DNA of 64,000 bases from JAPULR01 sp965238215 (GTDB lineage Bacteria > Chloroflexota > Dehalococcoidia > Lucifugimonadales > GCA-2712585). A program made the translations under genes and the position numbers. Under the pieces are notes generated by a model that worked only from the letters and a program-made list of their open reading frames with translations, ran no database searches and was not told the DNA's origin. Positions 31,585-41,403 of this stretch are shown piece by piece (within the stretch, counting starts at the first letter, position 1; each line of letters starts with the position of its first letter). The stretch lies in the NCBI GenBank assembly GCA_965238215.1, contig OZ250180.1, positions 2,976,001 to 3,040,000 on the forward strand, written 5' to 3'.

Positions 31585-31946
31585 ACTCCGAAACGCTGCT
31601 CCTAAGACAGGTTCACCCGTCGTTCGTCCAGAATGGCCGCATTACTTCACAGGCATTTACTCCGACACTTAGGGACCAGAATCGCCTTTCGGTCTATGAC
31701 GGAGACTTAATTGAAGCAGAACCAGCTTGGATCCACTATACGAGCATCCTGGGCCTTCAATCTATTGGCGTCGTTGCGGTCACGGTAGGAGAGTGCATTG
31801 GTAATGGTATTGCAGCCCGGCCCGATCCAACCGATTATCCGCAGCACGCCCTAATCGACTTCGCGGGACTAAGGGGCAACAGAATCCGAGCTTTAGCAAG
31901 AGTCCTGAGACTGGCGGCCGAAAAACGCGGTTGGCTGTTTCGGTAG
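31581..31946 (+). CDS. Unknown 121-residue partner of the preceding gene
   Basis: Starts at ATG 31581 overlapping the previous stop. Contains LRQVHPSFVQNGRITSQAFTP near the N-terminus, LSVYDGDLIEAEPAWIHYTS, and a DYPQHALIDFAGL block near the end. The conserved-looking H-P-S-F, S-V-Y-D-G and H-A-L-I-D-F motifs suggest a compact enzyme-like or binding domain, but I cannot name it. I have the impression that similar ORFs occur with the 373-aa type in other genomes. It ends 11 bases before the hsdS ATG, keeping the run of tight junctions. Confidence 0.75.
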   Translation: MNSETLLLRQVHPSFVQNGRITSQAFTPTLRDQNRLSVYDGDLIEAEPAWIHYTSILGLQSIGVVAVTVGECIGNGIAARPDPTDYPQHALIDFAGLRGNRIRALARVLRLAAEKRGWLFR

Positions 31947-31957
31947 GAAAATCTCAA

Positions 31958-33403
31958 ATGACTGCTGGTTTGTTGCCTTACCCCGCCTACAAGCCTTCCG
32001 GCGTCCCCTGGCTCGGCAACGTGCCACAGCATTGGGAGGTGCGGCGACTGAAACATTGGGTACGGATAAATGAAGCTTCTTTGCCAGATACGACAAGTCC
32101 GGATTTCGAGTTTCGGTACTTGGCAATCGGAGCGGTTGATACCGGAACACTCATGCATGAACCAACCAGAATACGTTTTGGACACGCGCCATCGCGAGCT
32201 AGACGTATCGTGAGAAGGGGAGACACCATCGTCTCCACCGTTAGGACGTATTTGAAGGCAGTTTGGTTCGCAGAAGAAGTGAACGATCGCCTGATCTGTT
32301 CCACCGGATTTGCAGTCCTTAGTCCACGAGGAGCAACTTCTCACAAATACGTTAGTTACCTTGCCCAAAGCAATGCGCTTACGGACCGGGTGACGGCTGA
32401 CTCCGTTGGTATCGCCTATCCTGCCATAGCGGAAAGTCGATTTAGCTCGTTACAGGTGCCTGTCCCGCCCCTCCCAGAGCAGCGGGCGATTGTGCGGTAC
32501 TTGGACTACGTGGACGGGCGTATTCGGCGGTATGTTACTGCCAAGGAGAAGCTTGTGGGGCTGCTGGGGGAGGAGCGGCAGGCGGTTGTCAACCGGGCCG
32601 TCACCCGCGGCCTCGACCCCAACGTCCGCCTCAAGCCCTCCGGCGTCGAATGGCTCGGCGACGTGCCGGAGCACTGGGAGGTGCAGCGCGCCAAGTTTCT
32701 TTACCGTGAAGCTGATGAACGGTCGGCGACCGGCGCAGAAGAGCTGATGTCGGTATCGCATATAACAGGTGTGACGCCGCGAAAGAAAACCGTCACTATG
32801 TTTCAAGCTGAATCCAATTTGGGATACAAGCTGTGCCGGATAGGCGACATAGTGATAAACACCATGTGGGCATATATGTCAGCCCTTGGCGTAGCTCGAC
32901 AGATTGGGCTTGTTAGTCCGTCATATGGTGTCTATCGTCCACTTCACGACGAATGCCTTAATCTCGACTACGTGGATTCGCTGCTTAGAATTGAAGCATA
33001 CAGAACAAACTACATCGTTCGTTCGACCGGCATTACCAGTTCCCGCCTTCGGTTATACGCAGATTCCTTTCTGGATATTCCCCTCCTATACCCGCCTAAA
33101 GCTGAGCAAGACAGGATTGTCGAGCATCTTGAACGGGTGACTCTTGCGACAGACGCTGCCATTGCCCGGGCCCGGCGGCAGATTGAACTGCTGCAGGAAT
33201 ACCGGACACGCCTCATCGCCGACGTGGTGACGGGCAAGCTGGACGTCCGCCAGGCGGCTGTGGGGCTGCCGGAGAAATCCACAGAAGAACTTTCTATAGA
33301 CACGAATGGGCCGATGACGGACAATGAAGAAACGGGTTGCAGCTTCAAAACCGACACTCGGTTGCTAAAGGAAGTTGCTATGGAAAGCGAGGTGAACCCA
33401 TGA
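31958..33403 (+). CDS. hsdS: Type I restriction system specificity subunit
   Basis: 481 residues. ATG 31958 follows AGGAAAA. Two target-recognition domains are evident from the repeated frame: YKPSGVPWLGNVPQHWEVRR at the start and LKPSGVEWLGDVPEHWEVQR in the middle, each followed by a variable region, then conserved coiled-coil spacers (PPLPEQRAIVRYLDYV and PKAEQDRIVEHLERV). The two TRDs read the two halves of a bipartite DNA site. The C-terminal 40 residues beyond LDVRQAAVGLPEKS are not typical and overlap the next gene by ATGA. HsdS joins HsdM and HsdR. Confidence 0.92.
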   Translation: MTAGLLPYPAYKPSGVPWLGNVPQHWEVRRLKHWVRINEASLPDTTSPDFEFRYLAIGAVDTGTLMHEPTRIRFGHAPSRARRIVRRGDTIVSTVRTYLKAVWFAEEVNDRLICSTGFAVLSPRGATSHKYVSYLAQSNALTDRVTADSVGIAYPAIAESRFSSLQVPVPPLPEQRAIVRYLDYVDGRIRRYVTAKEKLVGLLGEERQAVVNRAVTRGLDPNVRLKPSGVEWLGDVPEHWEVQRAKFLYREADERSATGAEELMSVSHITGVTPRKKTVTMFQAESNLGYKLCRIGDIVINTMWAYMSALGVARQIGLVSPSYGVYRPLHDECLNLDYVDSLLRIEAYRTNYIVRSTGITSSRLRLYADSFLDIPLLYPPKAEQDRIVEHLERVTLATDAAIARARRQIELLQEYRTRLIADVVTGKLDVRQAAVGLPEKSTEELSIDTNGPMTDNEETGCSFKTDTRLLKEVAMESEVNP

Positions 33404-33642
33404 CGGACTGGAGCAAGTGTCCTGCAGTCGAAAGCGTGCCCGGCAGGGTGAGCGGCAATTGGGTGTTCAAGGACACCCGTCTGCCGGTGTACACCCTCTT
33501 TGAGAATCTTGCGGCGGGCGCGACCATCTACGATTTCATCGACTGGTTCGGTGGGGTGGATGAATCCGAAGTGAGGGCGGTGCTAGAGCACGTGGCTCAG
33601 GAACTCCGGGCCAAGGTTGCCCATGCGGATCCTGTTCGATAA
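33400..33642 (+). CDS. DUF433 antitoxin-like protein
   Basis: 80 residues from ATG 33400, overlapping the hsdS stop. The sequence (SVPGRVSGNWVFKDTRLPVY, then FENLAAGATIYDFIDWFGGV) is the standard DUF433 layout: a G-x-P/x-x-x-x-T-R-x-P/x-V segment followed by a helix-turn-helix. DUF433 genes regularly precede DUF5615 genes and are regarded as antitoxins. Here the DUF5615 gene overlaps its 3' end by 20 bases. Confidence 0.85.
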   Translation: MTDWSKCPAVESVPGRVSGNWVFKDTRLPVYTLFENLAAGATIYDFIDWFGGVDESEVRAVLEHVAQELRAKVAHADPVR

Positions 33643-33958
33643 CGGGACACCAAGGCAGTTGCGACGCCGGCTCTTTGGCCATGTAGTCGAAGAGGCCAGG
33701 GAGCGTGGCTGGGATACCTTGTCCAACGGTGACTTGCTGGATCGAGCTGAAAAAGTCGGCTTCGAGATTCTGATAACCACCGATCAGGGCATTCGGTATC
33801 AACAGAACATTTCGAATAGACGAATAGCAGTGGTCGTACTGATGAACACCGCATGGCACCGCATATCGCGGCGAACGGAAATTATCCGGGCCGCCCTGGA
33901 AGAAATACAGCCCGGGGAAGTGAGAGATGTCCCCATCCCGATTAGAGGAGAGGGATAG
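33623..33958 (+). CDS. DUF5615 PIN-like toxin
   Basis: 111 residues from ATG 33623 (MRILFDNGTPRQLRRRLFGH). The pattern of an N-terminal strand with Asp (FDNG.PRQL), a central NGDLLDRAEKVGFEILITTD and the late R-x-x-x-x-V/L-x-x-N are typical of DUF5615/Mut7-C-like PIN toxins. It is predicted to be a ribonuclease. Its TAG stop is one base before the hsdR ATG, so toxin, antitoxin and restriction subunits share a transcript. Confidence 0.85.
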   Translation: MRILFDNGTPRQLRRRLFGHVVEEARERGWDTLSNGDLLDRAEKVGFEILITTDQGIRYQQNISNRRIAVVVLMNTAWHRISRRTEIIRAALEEIQPGEVRDVPIPIRGEG

Positions 33959-33959
33959 C

Positions 33960-36900
33960 ATGACCACTGACACCACCGAGCGCGGCCTTGAGACCCTCAT
34001 CTGCGATTGGCTGACGGGGACGAGGGATGACTGCCGAAATTCGGACACGGTGGGGGAGCGTCCCGCCAGCTACGGGGTCGGCTGGATTCTCGGCGAATCG
34101 CTGGACTACGACAGGGAATACTGCGTAGACCTGGCTCAGCTATCCGTCTTTCTCCGAGACACCCAGCCAAAGGTTGCCGAATCGCTGGACTTGGGTAACG
34201 ACAGCCCGACGCGGCGCAAGTTCCTGGCCCGCCTTCAGGGAGAAGTCACCAAGCGAGGGACCATCGACGTGCTTCGCAAGGGCATCAAGCATGGGCCGCA
34301 CCAGATCGACATGATGTACGGCACGCCATCACCGGGGAACGAGAGGGCCCAGGGCTTGTACCGTCAGAACCGATTCAGCGTGACCAGGCAGCTCCACTAC
34401 AGCCGGGACCAAGCCCAGCTTGCTCTCGACCTGGGACTATTCATCAACGGCCTTCCCGTCGCCACCTTCGAGCTCAAGAACAGCCTGACCAAGCAGACGG
34501 TAGACGACGCCGTGGAGCAGTACAAGCGGGACCGGAACCCGAGGGAGAAGCTCTTTGAGATTGGCCGCTGCCTGGCCCACTTCGCCGTTGACGACCACGA
34601 AGTGCGGTTCTGCACGCATCTTAGGGGAAAGGCGTCCTGGTTCCTGCCTTTCAACAAGGGATGGAACGACGGCGCGGGCAACCCACCGAACCCCAACGGC
34701 TTGAAGACCGACTACCTGTGGAAAGAGATTCTCACCCGCGACGGGCTGACAGACATCATCGAGAACTACGCCCAGATAGTGGAGAACAAGCACGAGAAGA
34801 CGGGGCGAAAGAATCGGGTGCAGATATGGCCTCGCTACCACCAGTTGGACGTGGTGCGCGAACTGCTGGCCGACGCTGCGAGAAGAGGAGTCGGCCCCCG
34901 GTATCTGATCCAACACTCGGCGGGCAGCGGCAAGTCCAACTCAATCGCATGGCTGTCCCACCAGCTGATCGGGTTGGAGCGGGAAGGCAAGACGCTGTTC
35001 GACACCGTGATCGTGGTCACGGACCGGCGGCTACTGGACAAGCAGATAATGGATACCATCAGGCAGTTCGCCCAGGTTGGAGCCGTCGTCGGCCACGCCG
35101 AGAGTTCCGGCCATCTGCGTACTCTCCTCCAGGAGGGCAAGCGGATAGTCATCACCACCGTCCAGAAGTTCCCCTTCGTCCTGGACGCCATCGGGAATGA
35201 GCACCGGGGTCGAAAATTCGCCATCATCATAGACGAGGCCCATTCGAGCCAGGGAGGACGGACCTCGGCGTCGGTGTCGATGGCGTTAGGAGAGGCTGGT
35301 ATTGAGGACGAAGACGAGACCACCGAGGACAAGATCAACCGGCTGATGGAGTCCAAGAGGATGCTCGCCAACGCCAGCTACTTCGCCTTTACGGCCACTC
35401 CCAAGAACAGGACGTTGGAGATTTTCGGCGATCCTGTTCCCGAAGGTGGTATTACGAAGCACGTGCCCTTCCACCCCTACACCATGAAGCAGGCCATCCA
35501 GGAGGGGTTCATAATCGACGTTCTTAAGCACTACACTCCCGTGTCGAGCTACTACCGCCTGATCAAGACGGTGGAGGTCGACCCGGAGTTCGACACCAAG
35601 CGAGCAGGCAAGAAGCTGCGGCGCTACGTGGAAGACAACCAGCACGCCATCCGCCTCAAGGCGGAGATTATGGTAGACCACTTTCTCAAGCAGGTGGTCG
35701 GATTGCGCAAGATAGGCGGGCAGGCGAGGGCCATGGTGGTGACGAGCAGCGTGCAGCTGGCGATAAGTTACTACTACGCCATACGAAACCACCTGGCTGA
35801 GTGCAAGAGTCCTTATCGAGCCATTGCCGCCTTTTCTGGTGAGCACGAGCGCGACGGCACGAAGGTCACCGAGGCGTCTCTAAACGGCTTTCCTGCGAAC
35901 CGGATAGCGGAGAAAATTCAGGAAGACCCGTACCGCTTTCTCGTCTGTGCCGACAAGTTCCAGACCGGCTACGACGAGCCGTTGCTCCACACGATGTACG
36001 TGGACAAGCCGCTGTCCGGCGTGAGGGCAGTGCAAACTCTATCGCGTCTCAACCGGGCGCATCCCAAGAAGCACGACGCTTTTGTGCTGGACTTCGCCAA
36101 CGACGTAGACACGATCCAGACCGCGTTCGCCGACTACTACCGCACGACCATACTATCGGAGGAGACCGACCCCAATCGGTTGCACGACCTCAAGGCAGCC
36201 CTTGACGGGTGTCAGGTCTACGACCCGGCACAAGTGGACGACTTGGCGGCAAAGTACCTCACTGGAGCCGATCGGGACCAGCTCGACCCCATCCTGGACG
36301 TTTGCGTCTCCACTTACCGAGAGCAGCTGGACGAGGACGGACAGGTGGACTTCAAGGGCAAGGCAAAGGCGTTCCTCAGGGCATATGGGTTCCTGGCAGC
36401 CATTCTTCCCTACACATACTCCGGATGGGAGAAGCTCTCCATCTTCTTAACCTTCCTCGTACCCAAGCTGCCCGCACCTAAGGAAGACGACCTCTCCCAG
36501 GGAATCCTAGAAGCCATAGACATGGACAGTTATAGGGTGGAGAAGCAGGCCGTGCAAGACATACAGTTTGCCGATGAGGACGCAGAGATTGGGCCGGTGC
36601 CTCCTGAAGGCGGCGGACGCAAACCTGAGCAGGAGATGGACCAGCTCTCTAACATCATCAGGGAGTTCAATGACCGATTCGGCAACATCGAATGGAAGGA
36701 CCAGGACAAGATCGAGAAGGTGATCACCCACGAGTTGCCTGCGAAGGTGGCAGAAGATAGGGCTTTCCAGAACGCAATGGCAAACTCCGACGAGCAAAAT
36801 GCCAGGATAGAGCACGACAAAGCCTTGGAACGGGCGATGACTGATCTACTCGCAGACCACACGGATTTGTTCAAGCTGTTCAGCGACGACGAGTCATTCC

Positions 36901-36980
36901 GCCGCTGGCTCTCAGAGATGATCTTTGCTTCCACCTACGTGGCTGAGACGGCTTCAAGGGGAGTAATGCCGCCCAGATAA
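33960..36980 (+). CDS. hsdR: Type I restriction system endonuclease/translocase subunit
   Basis: 1006 residues; ATG 33960 follows GAGGAGAGGG. The N-terminal nuclease domain shows GLFINGLPVATFELKN, a D/E-x-K nuclease pattern at about residue 170. Translocase motifs: Walker A HSAGSGKSNS (about 318), motif II IIIDEAHSS (about 421), TATPKNRTLEIFG, then DKFQTGYDEPLLHT and LSRLNRAHPKKHD. The C-terminal 250 residues are helical and probably bind the HsdM2S core. HsdR pulls DNA and cuts at a distance when unmethylated sites are met. All subunits look intact, so the system is probably active. Confidence 0.93.
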   Translation: MTTDTTERGLETLICDWLTGTRDDCRNSDTVGERPASYGVGWILGESLDYDREYCVDLAQLSVFLRDTQPKVAESLDLGNDSPTRRKFLARLQGEVTKRGTIDVLRKGIKHGPHQIDMMYGTPSPGNERAQGLYRQNRFSVTRQLHYSRDQAQLALDLGLFINGLPVATFELKNSLTKQTVDDAVEQYKRDRNPREKLFEIGRCLAHFAVDDHEVRFCTHLRGKASWFLPFNKGWNDGAGNPPNPNGLKTDYLWKEILTRDGLTDIIENYAQIVENKHEKTGRKNRVQIWPRYHQLDVVRELLADAARRGVGPRYLIQHSAGSGKSNSIAWLSHQLIGLEREGKTLFDTVIVVTDRRLLDKQIMDTIRQFAQVGAVVGHAESSGHLRTLLQEGKRIVITTVQKFPFVLDAIGNEHRGRKFAIIIDEAHSSQGGRTSASVSMALGEAGIEDEDETTEDKINRLMESKRMLANASYFAFTATPKNRTLEIFGDPVPEGGITKHVPFHPYTMKQAIQEGFIIDVLKHYTPVSSYYRLIKTVEVDPEFDTKRAGKKLRRYVEDNQHAIRLKAEIMVDHFLKQVVGLRKIGGQARAMVVTSSVQLAISYYYAIRNHLAECKSPYRAIAAFSGEHERDGTKVTEASLNGFPANRIAEKIQEDPYRFLVCADKFQTGYDEPLLHTMYVDKPLSGVRAVQTLSRLNRAHPKKHDAFVLDFANDVDTIQTAFADYYRTTILSEETDPNRLHDLKAALDGCQVYDPAQVDDLAAKYLTGADRDQLDPILDVCVSTYREQLDEDGQVDFKGKAKAFLRAYGFLAAILPYTYSGWEKLSIFLTFLVPKLPAPKEDDLSQGILEAIDMDSYRVEKQAVQDIQFADEDAEIGPVPPEGGGRKPEQEMDQLSNIIREFNDRFGNIEWKDQDKIEKVITHELPAKVAEDRAFQNAMANSDEQNARIEHDKALERAMTDLLADHTDLFKLFSDDESFRRWLSEMIFASTYVAETASRGVMPPR

Positions 36981-38368
36981 TAATTGTGCGTGAAAAAGGG
37001 TCTTCTATGGGCCGACGACTACGGGCGCTACTCCACTGTGTGCTTGTGCCACGCCTGGAAGCCCAAACCGTAGCCTACCGCCACCACAGCCCCAGGGTGA
37101 GCACCTTCCTCAAGAGTCTTAACCTCTTGGCATAGACCCTCTCCTTCCGAACCCGTCGCAGGGTCTCTCGCCACACCCCAGGTGCACGTTTCTTGAAGAT
37201 GCGGTCTACGGCTCCGACTCTGGTGGCAGCGTCAATCCGTAGTCTTCGATTAAGGTGACCTCCAGTGCCCAGCGCTACTCTTCTGTCCTGGCGCACTCCA
37301 CTCTGATGTTTCCAACAGTTTCCCATTTCCTTAGTGTTCTCCACACATTCACCAACATCACTGCACGGCCAAAGGCCAGGTCCTCATTCTCCTGAGGCTC
37401 CAAAGTCACCACAGTTGGACTTATTCGACCACGCCCCAGCCCCACAAATTACAATGCTTAGGGCACTTATCAGAAAGATAATGACATTCAACCAGGGAGT
37501 CACGCTGGCTCCGTCTCTCATGTCCTATGTCCGCCGTAGGCTTCGTTCTTAACTACCGCAGTTGGCCCATGCACATGCATTTTCTCCAGGCTGGGCAGCT
37601 TGCCATCTGGCAGGGAATAGTCTTTCATGGGTCGTGTCCTTCCGTTTCCGAAAACGGAACTTCTATAACTGAGAGATGGGACTGGAGCTGGAACTTGCTT
37701 TGGAGACCAACCACTTCCTCCTGTTGTCCTGTAGTTGACCAATCGCCGAGTTTCTGCCTTTCGAATACCCCCACTTCCCTTCTCAGAACTGTCTTTATTT
37801 CACAAACGCGGCATAGATATCACGGTCGACGCTTCAAAGGGGAGGGTGAGTTTGTCCCGGATAGAGGGCTCTACGACGACCACGTTGGATGACTACAGCG
37901 GGACCCGTATCAGGCTCAGTTCTCTAGCCTCACACCACCGGGCCATACTTGAAGCGTCACCATGACACGCTTCGCTGAGCGCCACTTATGTGGATAAGGA
38001 AACCCGTCTGCTGCTGCCCTCCGATACTGTTCCCTGTTGCAACTTGCAGTTTTCATGGCAACCGGCTGTTAACAAGAACTGTTTACTGATTTCGTCCCTT
38101 AGCAAGACCTTTCACCCTGGCTCCAGCTTTGAAAACCGCTCCAATCTGCAAGTTGCAGTAAGCCTCAAATTCATGCTCTCCCCCCTTACATGCTAACGGC
38201 CTCCAGACCGCCAAGATTTCCTGGAAAGGATTACATCAATGAAATCCCCTTAAGGGGATAACCCTGAACCGCCCCATCTCAGAAACTGAGCTATGCGCTA
38301 CGGGGCAGGCAGTCACATCCACGCCACCCTGACTCGCAATATCATCCTAGGGCAGCTTGGAGAGCGGG
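36981..38368. other. Remnant-rich stretch after hsdR
   Basis: No convincing gene. A minus-strand frame at 37075-37344 has a basic, coding-like C-terminal half (RIFKKRAPGVWRETLRRVRK) and might be a piece of a transposase or replication protein, but I cannot identify it. A palindrome lies at 37640-37660, and an inverted pair of TTGCAACTTGCAG-like sequences at 38037-38049 and 38147-38159 lies about 100 bp apart. Confidence 0.4.
37640..37660 (+). repeat. Palindrome containing GAAAACGGAAC
   Basis: TTCCGTTT and AAACGGAA arms are nearly continuous. The same GAAAACGGAAC core occurs at 5159-5169 and, inverted, at 5802-5815 beside the decayed HTH genes. This suggests a common operator or element border. 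Confidence 0.6.
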
Positions 38369-38581
38369 ATGAAAAGATTCAACCGAAGGCACAAATACCC
38401 AAGGAGCCGGGGAAAAGAGAAGGAGGCGTCTATCTCCCACTCCGACAAGCAGCGGGAGACACTGCTGCGTGGTCTGCGCATCCTGGCTCGATTGATTGTC
38501 CGCGCCCACCTGCGACAGCGGCAATCATCAGTATATCAAGTTGGGGAAGTGGACAAGAGTAAGAACCACACCCCCATCTGA
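38369..38581 (+). CDS. Small basic protein upstream of the replication-relaxation-like gene
   Basis: 70 residues; ATG 38369 has GGAGAG seven bases upstream. The N-terminus is strongly basic (MKRFNRRHKYPRSRGKEKEA) and the middle is an amphipathic helix (LLRGLRILARLIVRAHLRQR). Small proteins of this style (basic start, L-R-x-L-R-I-L-A-R-x-I-V-R-A-H-L helix) seem familiar from Chloroflexota mobile regions. The gene is 250 bp upstream of a decayed replication-relaxation-like gene on the same strand and could belong to the same element. Function unknown; DNA binding is plausible. Confidence 0.55.
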   Translation: MKRFNRRHKYPRSRGKEKEASISHSDKQRETLLRGLRILARLIVRAHLRQRQSSVYQVGEVDKSKNHTPI

Positions 38582-38833
38582 TCCAGCCGGCTTAAGACTT
38601 CAACTTCCTAGGGCATGGACGAGAATGTCCAGCCAAGATTCTCAGTGGTTTCGAACCTCCCACTACGAACTATTGAGACAACCCTGCGTGCGAACCCGTT
38701 GCCACATCCTGCCACGGGCCCCACAAGAGTGGTTGGCTCATTCACGGTTGGATAGCAGCAACAATTTTGTAAGCAATTTTCTGAAAGGTCTTTATCAAGA
38801 ACGGGTTCTGCGATTAGGATGAGGGCTTAGAAC

Positions 38834-40774
38834 ATGTATGAGAACACGGAAAAGGTGAGTACTACGGAGCACAAACTCACAAGAGCGGAAAACACAGCGA
38901 CGGCTGGCTGTGAGTTTACCAAGGCCATCCGCGAATATGTACGTGCCTTCGTCTATAGGAATGGCCAAAGACGGGCAGCCGAAGCTTTCGCAGTCTCACG
39001 CCATACCCTTTGGCGTTTTCTACGACGGGGCCATGCCGGACGATCCCTGCCCAAGGCGGTGGGTGGAAGCGTCGAGGCCCTGGAATCGGCGACACGAAAG
39101 CTCATTCGAGGCTATCCAAGGCTGAGTCACGACGATATTCCCTGTCTCTCGGAGGAACTGGAGGATGCCCTTCTCCTACTGAGCGCCATCCCTCTGGCCA
39201 CGATGAAGGAGCTTTCACTCCTGGGCCGGGTTCCCTCCTCCACCCTCAAGGCAAGGCTGAAGAAACTCTACCAACAGGGACTGGTGGATTCCGCATCTCA
39301 TCGGTTGACAGCCCTGGATCCCCGCCCACAGAGGCGGTACTTTCCCACCCAGAGGGGAATCATAGCCGCAGGCGGCGCCACCCACGGCAAGGACCACGTG
39401 CTGCAACGCTACCCGGTATCCCGTCGGTGGTTCCAACTGCTGGCCGAAAGGCTGGACGCCGTGGCCGTGCTCTACCACACGGCAGCCATGGTAGCCTGCG
39501 CAGACCCTCGGGAAAAGCCCGTGCGGGTTGACCTCTACCGTCAGGAACCCTACGACATGCTCGTCACCTTGTCAGAGGAACGATCCATTGGAATCATGTG
39601 CCAGGGACCGATGCTATCCACGGCCAACTTACTTTACCGTCTGAGAAGCATTGAACTGCTGCCCAGCGACAAAAAACCTAGAGTCCTTCTGGTGATGACG
39701 TATTCAGATCAGGCCACTCGCCGAGCGATTCGTACCTTGGGGGACTATACAGATCATAGTTGCACCTTCGTGGCCACCGAAGGAGAATTCCTCGCTGGTG
39801 ACCATCAGTCCCCAGTCTGGCAAGTCTGCGGAACTGGCACGAACAACAACCCACCGGTGGCGATTGACCCCAACATCACACTCACCAAAATCGTCACAGG
39901 GATCGACCAGATGTCAGAGACCTCCTACTTATACAAGCTTGCCACCGGGAACGTCTCACCAGACCCAGACACTCTGTACACCTCCCGGTTGCGAGCCACC
40001 ATGCTTGAGCCATCGGAACAACTCTCCTCCTCCCTTGCCATGCAGCTGACTGCGGCGGAGAAGCAGACGTTGGAGCTGCTATCCTCCTGGCCCCTATGCA
40101 CTAAAGGGAAACTTGCTGGACTCATGGGAGGAGTCACTTGCCGTCGGGTGAACCAGGTACTTCGCTCCCTGACCCGTCGCTTCCTGGTGCGAGCCAAGGG
40201 AAAACGCTACATTCTGACCGACGACGGGTTGAGATATCTGGCCCGCCGCGGCCGGGCGTCCGTGAGTATGGTTCTGGGCCGGTGGAGTCCCGGTCGGCGC
40301 AAAAAGGGTGACAGCAACACTTCCGCCTATCGCGGCAGTTCCCTGCGTACCATGGCATCTCAATTTGACCACCATGACGCCGTCACGAGTTTCGCCGTCG
40401 CAATCACCGTCTAGACAGCTCGCTCCCAGGGCTATGAAATGCTGGACCTGCAGCCCACATCCCGCTCTCCCATCGGCTGCGACTACTACGGAACCAACTA
40501 CGTTATACACCGGGATGCTGCATTTCTCCCGGGATACTGGGGCCAGTGGCGCGACTGCCTGCTGGAATTCGAACGAAAGGCCACCACGCCCAAACGGATC
40601 AGAGCCAGACTGAGAAACTATCAACGCTACTTCCACAGTGGTTGGGCGGACCGGGACCACGGAGGATTCCTTCCCCTGGTACTGTTCGTGTTCGAGACCC
40701 CCAAATCAGAGAACGCCTTCCTGAGCATTGCCGCCACAGCAGACCTGCCGTCCCTTCTCAACCGATGGTATTGA
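38834..40774 (+). pseudogene. Replication-relaxation-like protein broken by an in-frame stop
   Basis: One reading frame runs from ATG 38834 to 40774 with a single TAG at 40412-40414. The first part (526 aa) has an HTH-like N-terminus (NGQRRAAEAFAVSRHTLWRF), a winged-helix block (LATMKELSLLGRVPSSTLKA, YFPTQRGI) and a second one at about residues 405-475. Beyond the stop, in phase, TARSQGYEMLDLQPTSRSPI, then a IHRDAAFLPGYWGQW and FERKATTPKRIRARLRNYQRY block fits the nuclease-like C-terminal domain of replication-relaxation (Replic_Relax) proteins. After 40774 a shifted frame may continue to about 40990. These proteins are found on plasmids and integrative elements. Domain assignment by pattern; either dead or producing only the N-terminal repressor-like part. 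Confidence 0.6.
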
Positions 40775-41403
40775 TCTGTCCGAGGACGCCGCAGCATTCG
40801 GAGTCGCAGTTCTGACGGCCGACGGTGGCTTGTCGTTGCACCCATTCAATATCGTCACAGCACACAAGCAGAGAACCCTTATCACAGCAGACCTCAAAAG
40901 TACCTTGCTACGAAGGTCGATCGGCTGTCTTAAATTTCGGCCCTCCCTGTTGCCTGACCCGGAAAGTTGTACCACCAGTTATGTCAGGTAAACATAGAGT
41001 AAGACTCGCCCTCGTGTATCGCAAGGATGGCCGTTAGTGGTCGCTTGGCTCCCAAATCCCCCAAACATATTTGAAACATGGTACTTGTTGCCGTTCAGAA
41101 TCGCCCACCACCTCCAAGCCACATCCGTCATTACACTTCTTGCCGACGATCATGAAGACATTGGCCCCAAAGATCTTCCTACTCGCCAATTGGCACCTAG
41201 ACTGGTCTATGCTCTCTAAACGGACCCAGCTGGGACGTTATTCCTATTGGATGACGAAACCAAGTGGAATGGGGCTTCAATCCAGAAAAAAGGCCCGGCA
41301 CACTTCAGAGCAGATACCCTCGGTGGGTGGTGGTAAGGCCCGTGGCCCAAGAATGGCGCCCGTTCGGCTCATACGATGTTACATTCTGAGTAAGAACCTA
41401 CGC
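40775..41403. other. 3' debris of the preceding gene, then no recognised feature
   Basis: Up to about 40990 a shifted frame (DGIDLSEDAAAFGVAVLTAD) may be the frameshifted end of the replication-relaxation-like gene. From 41000 to 41403 I see nothing identifiable; an open plus frame at 41071-41523 runs antisense into the next gene. Confidence 0.35.

Noticed and set aside
6198..40414. Several pseudogenes are interrupted by TAG (6198, 6616, 6850, 40412), suggesting amber recoding.
   Set aside because: Intact genes in the window (FRG, HigA, pentapeptide, DUF5615, 121-aa gene) also end in TAG, and other remnants carry TGA, TAA and frameshifts. Simple decay explains it.
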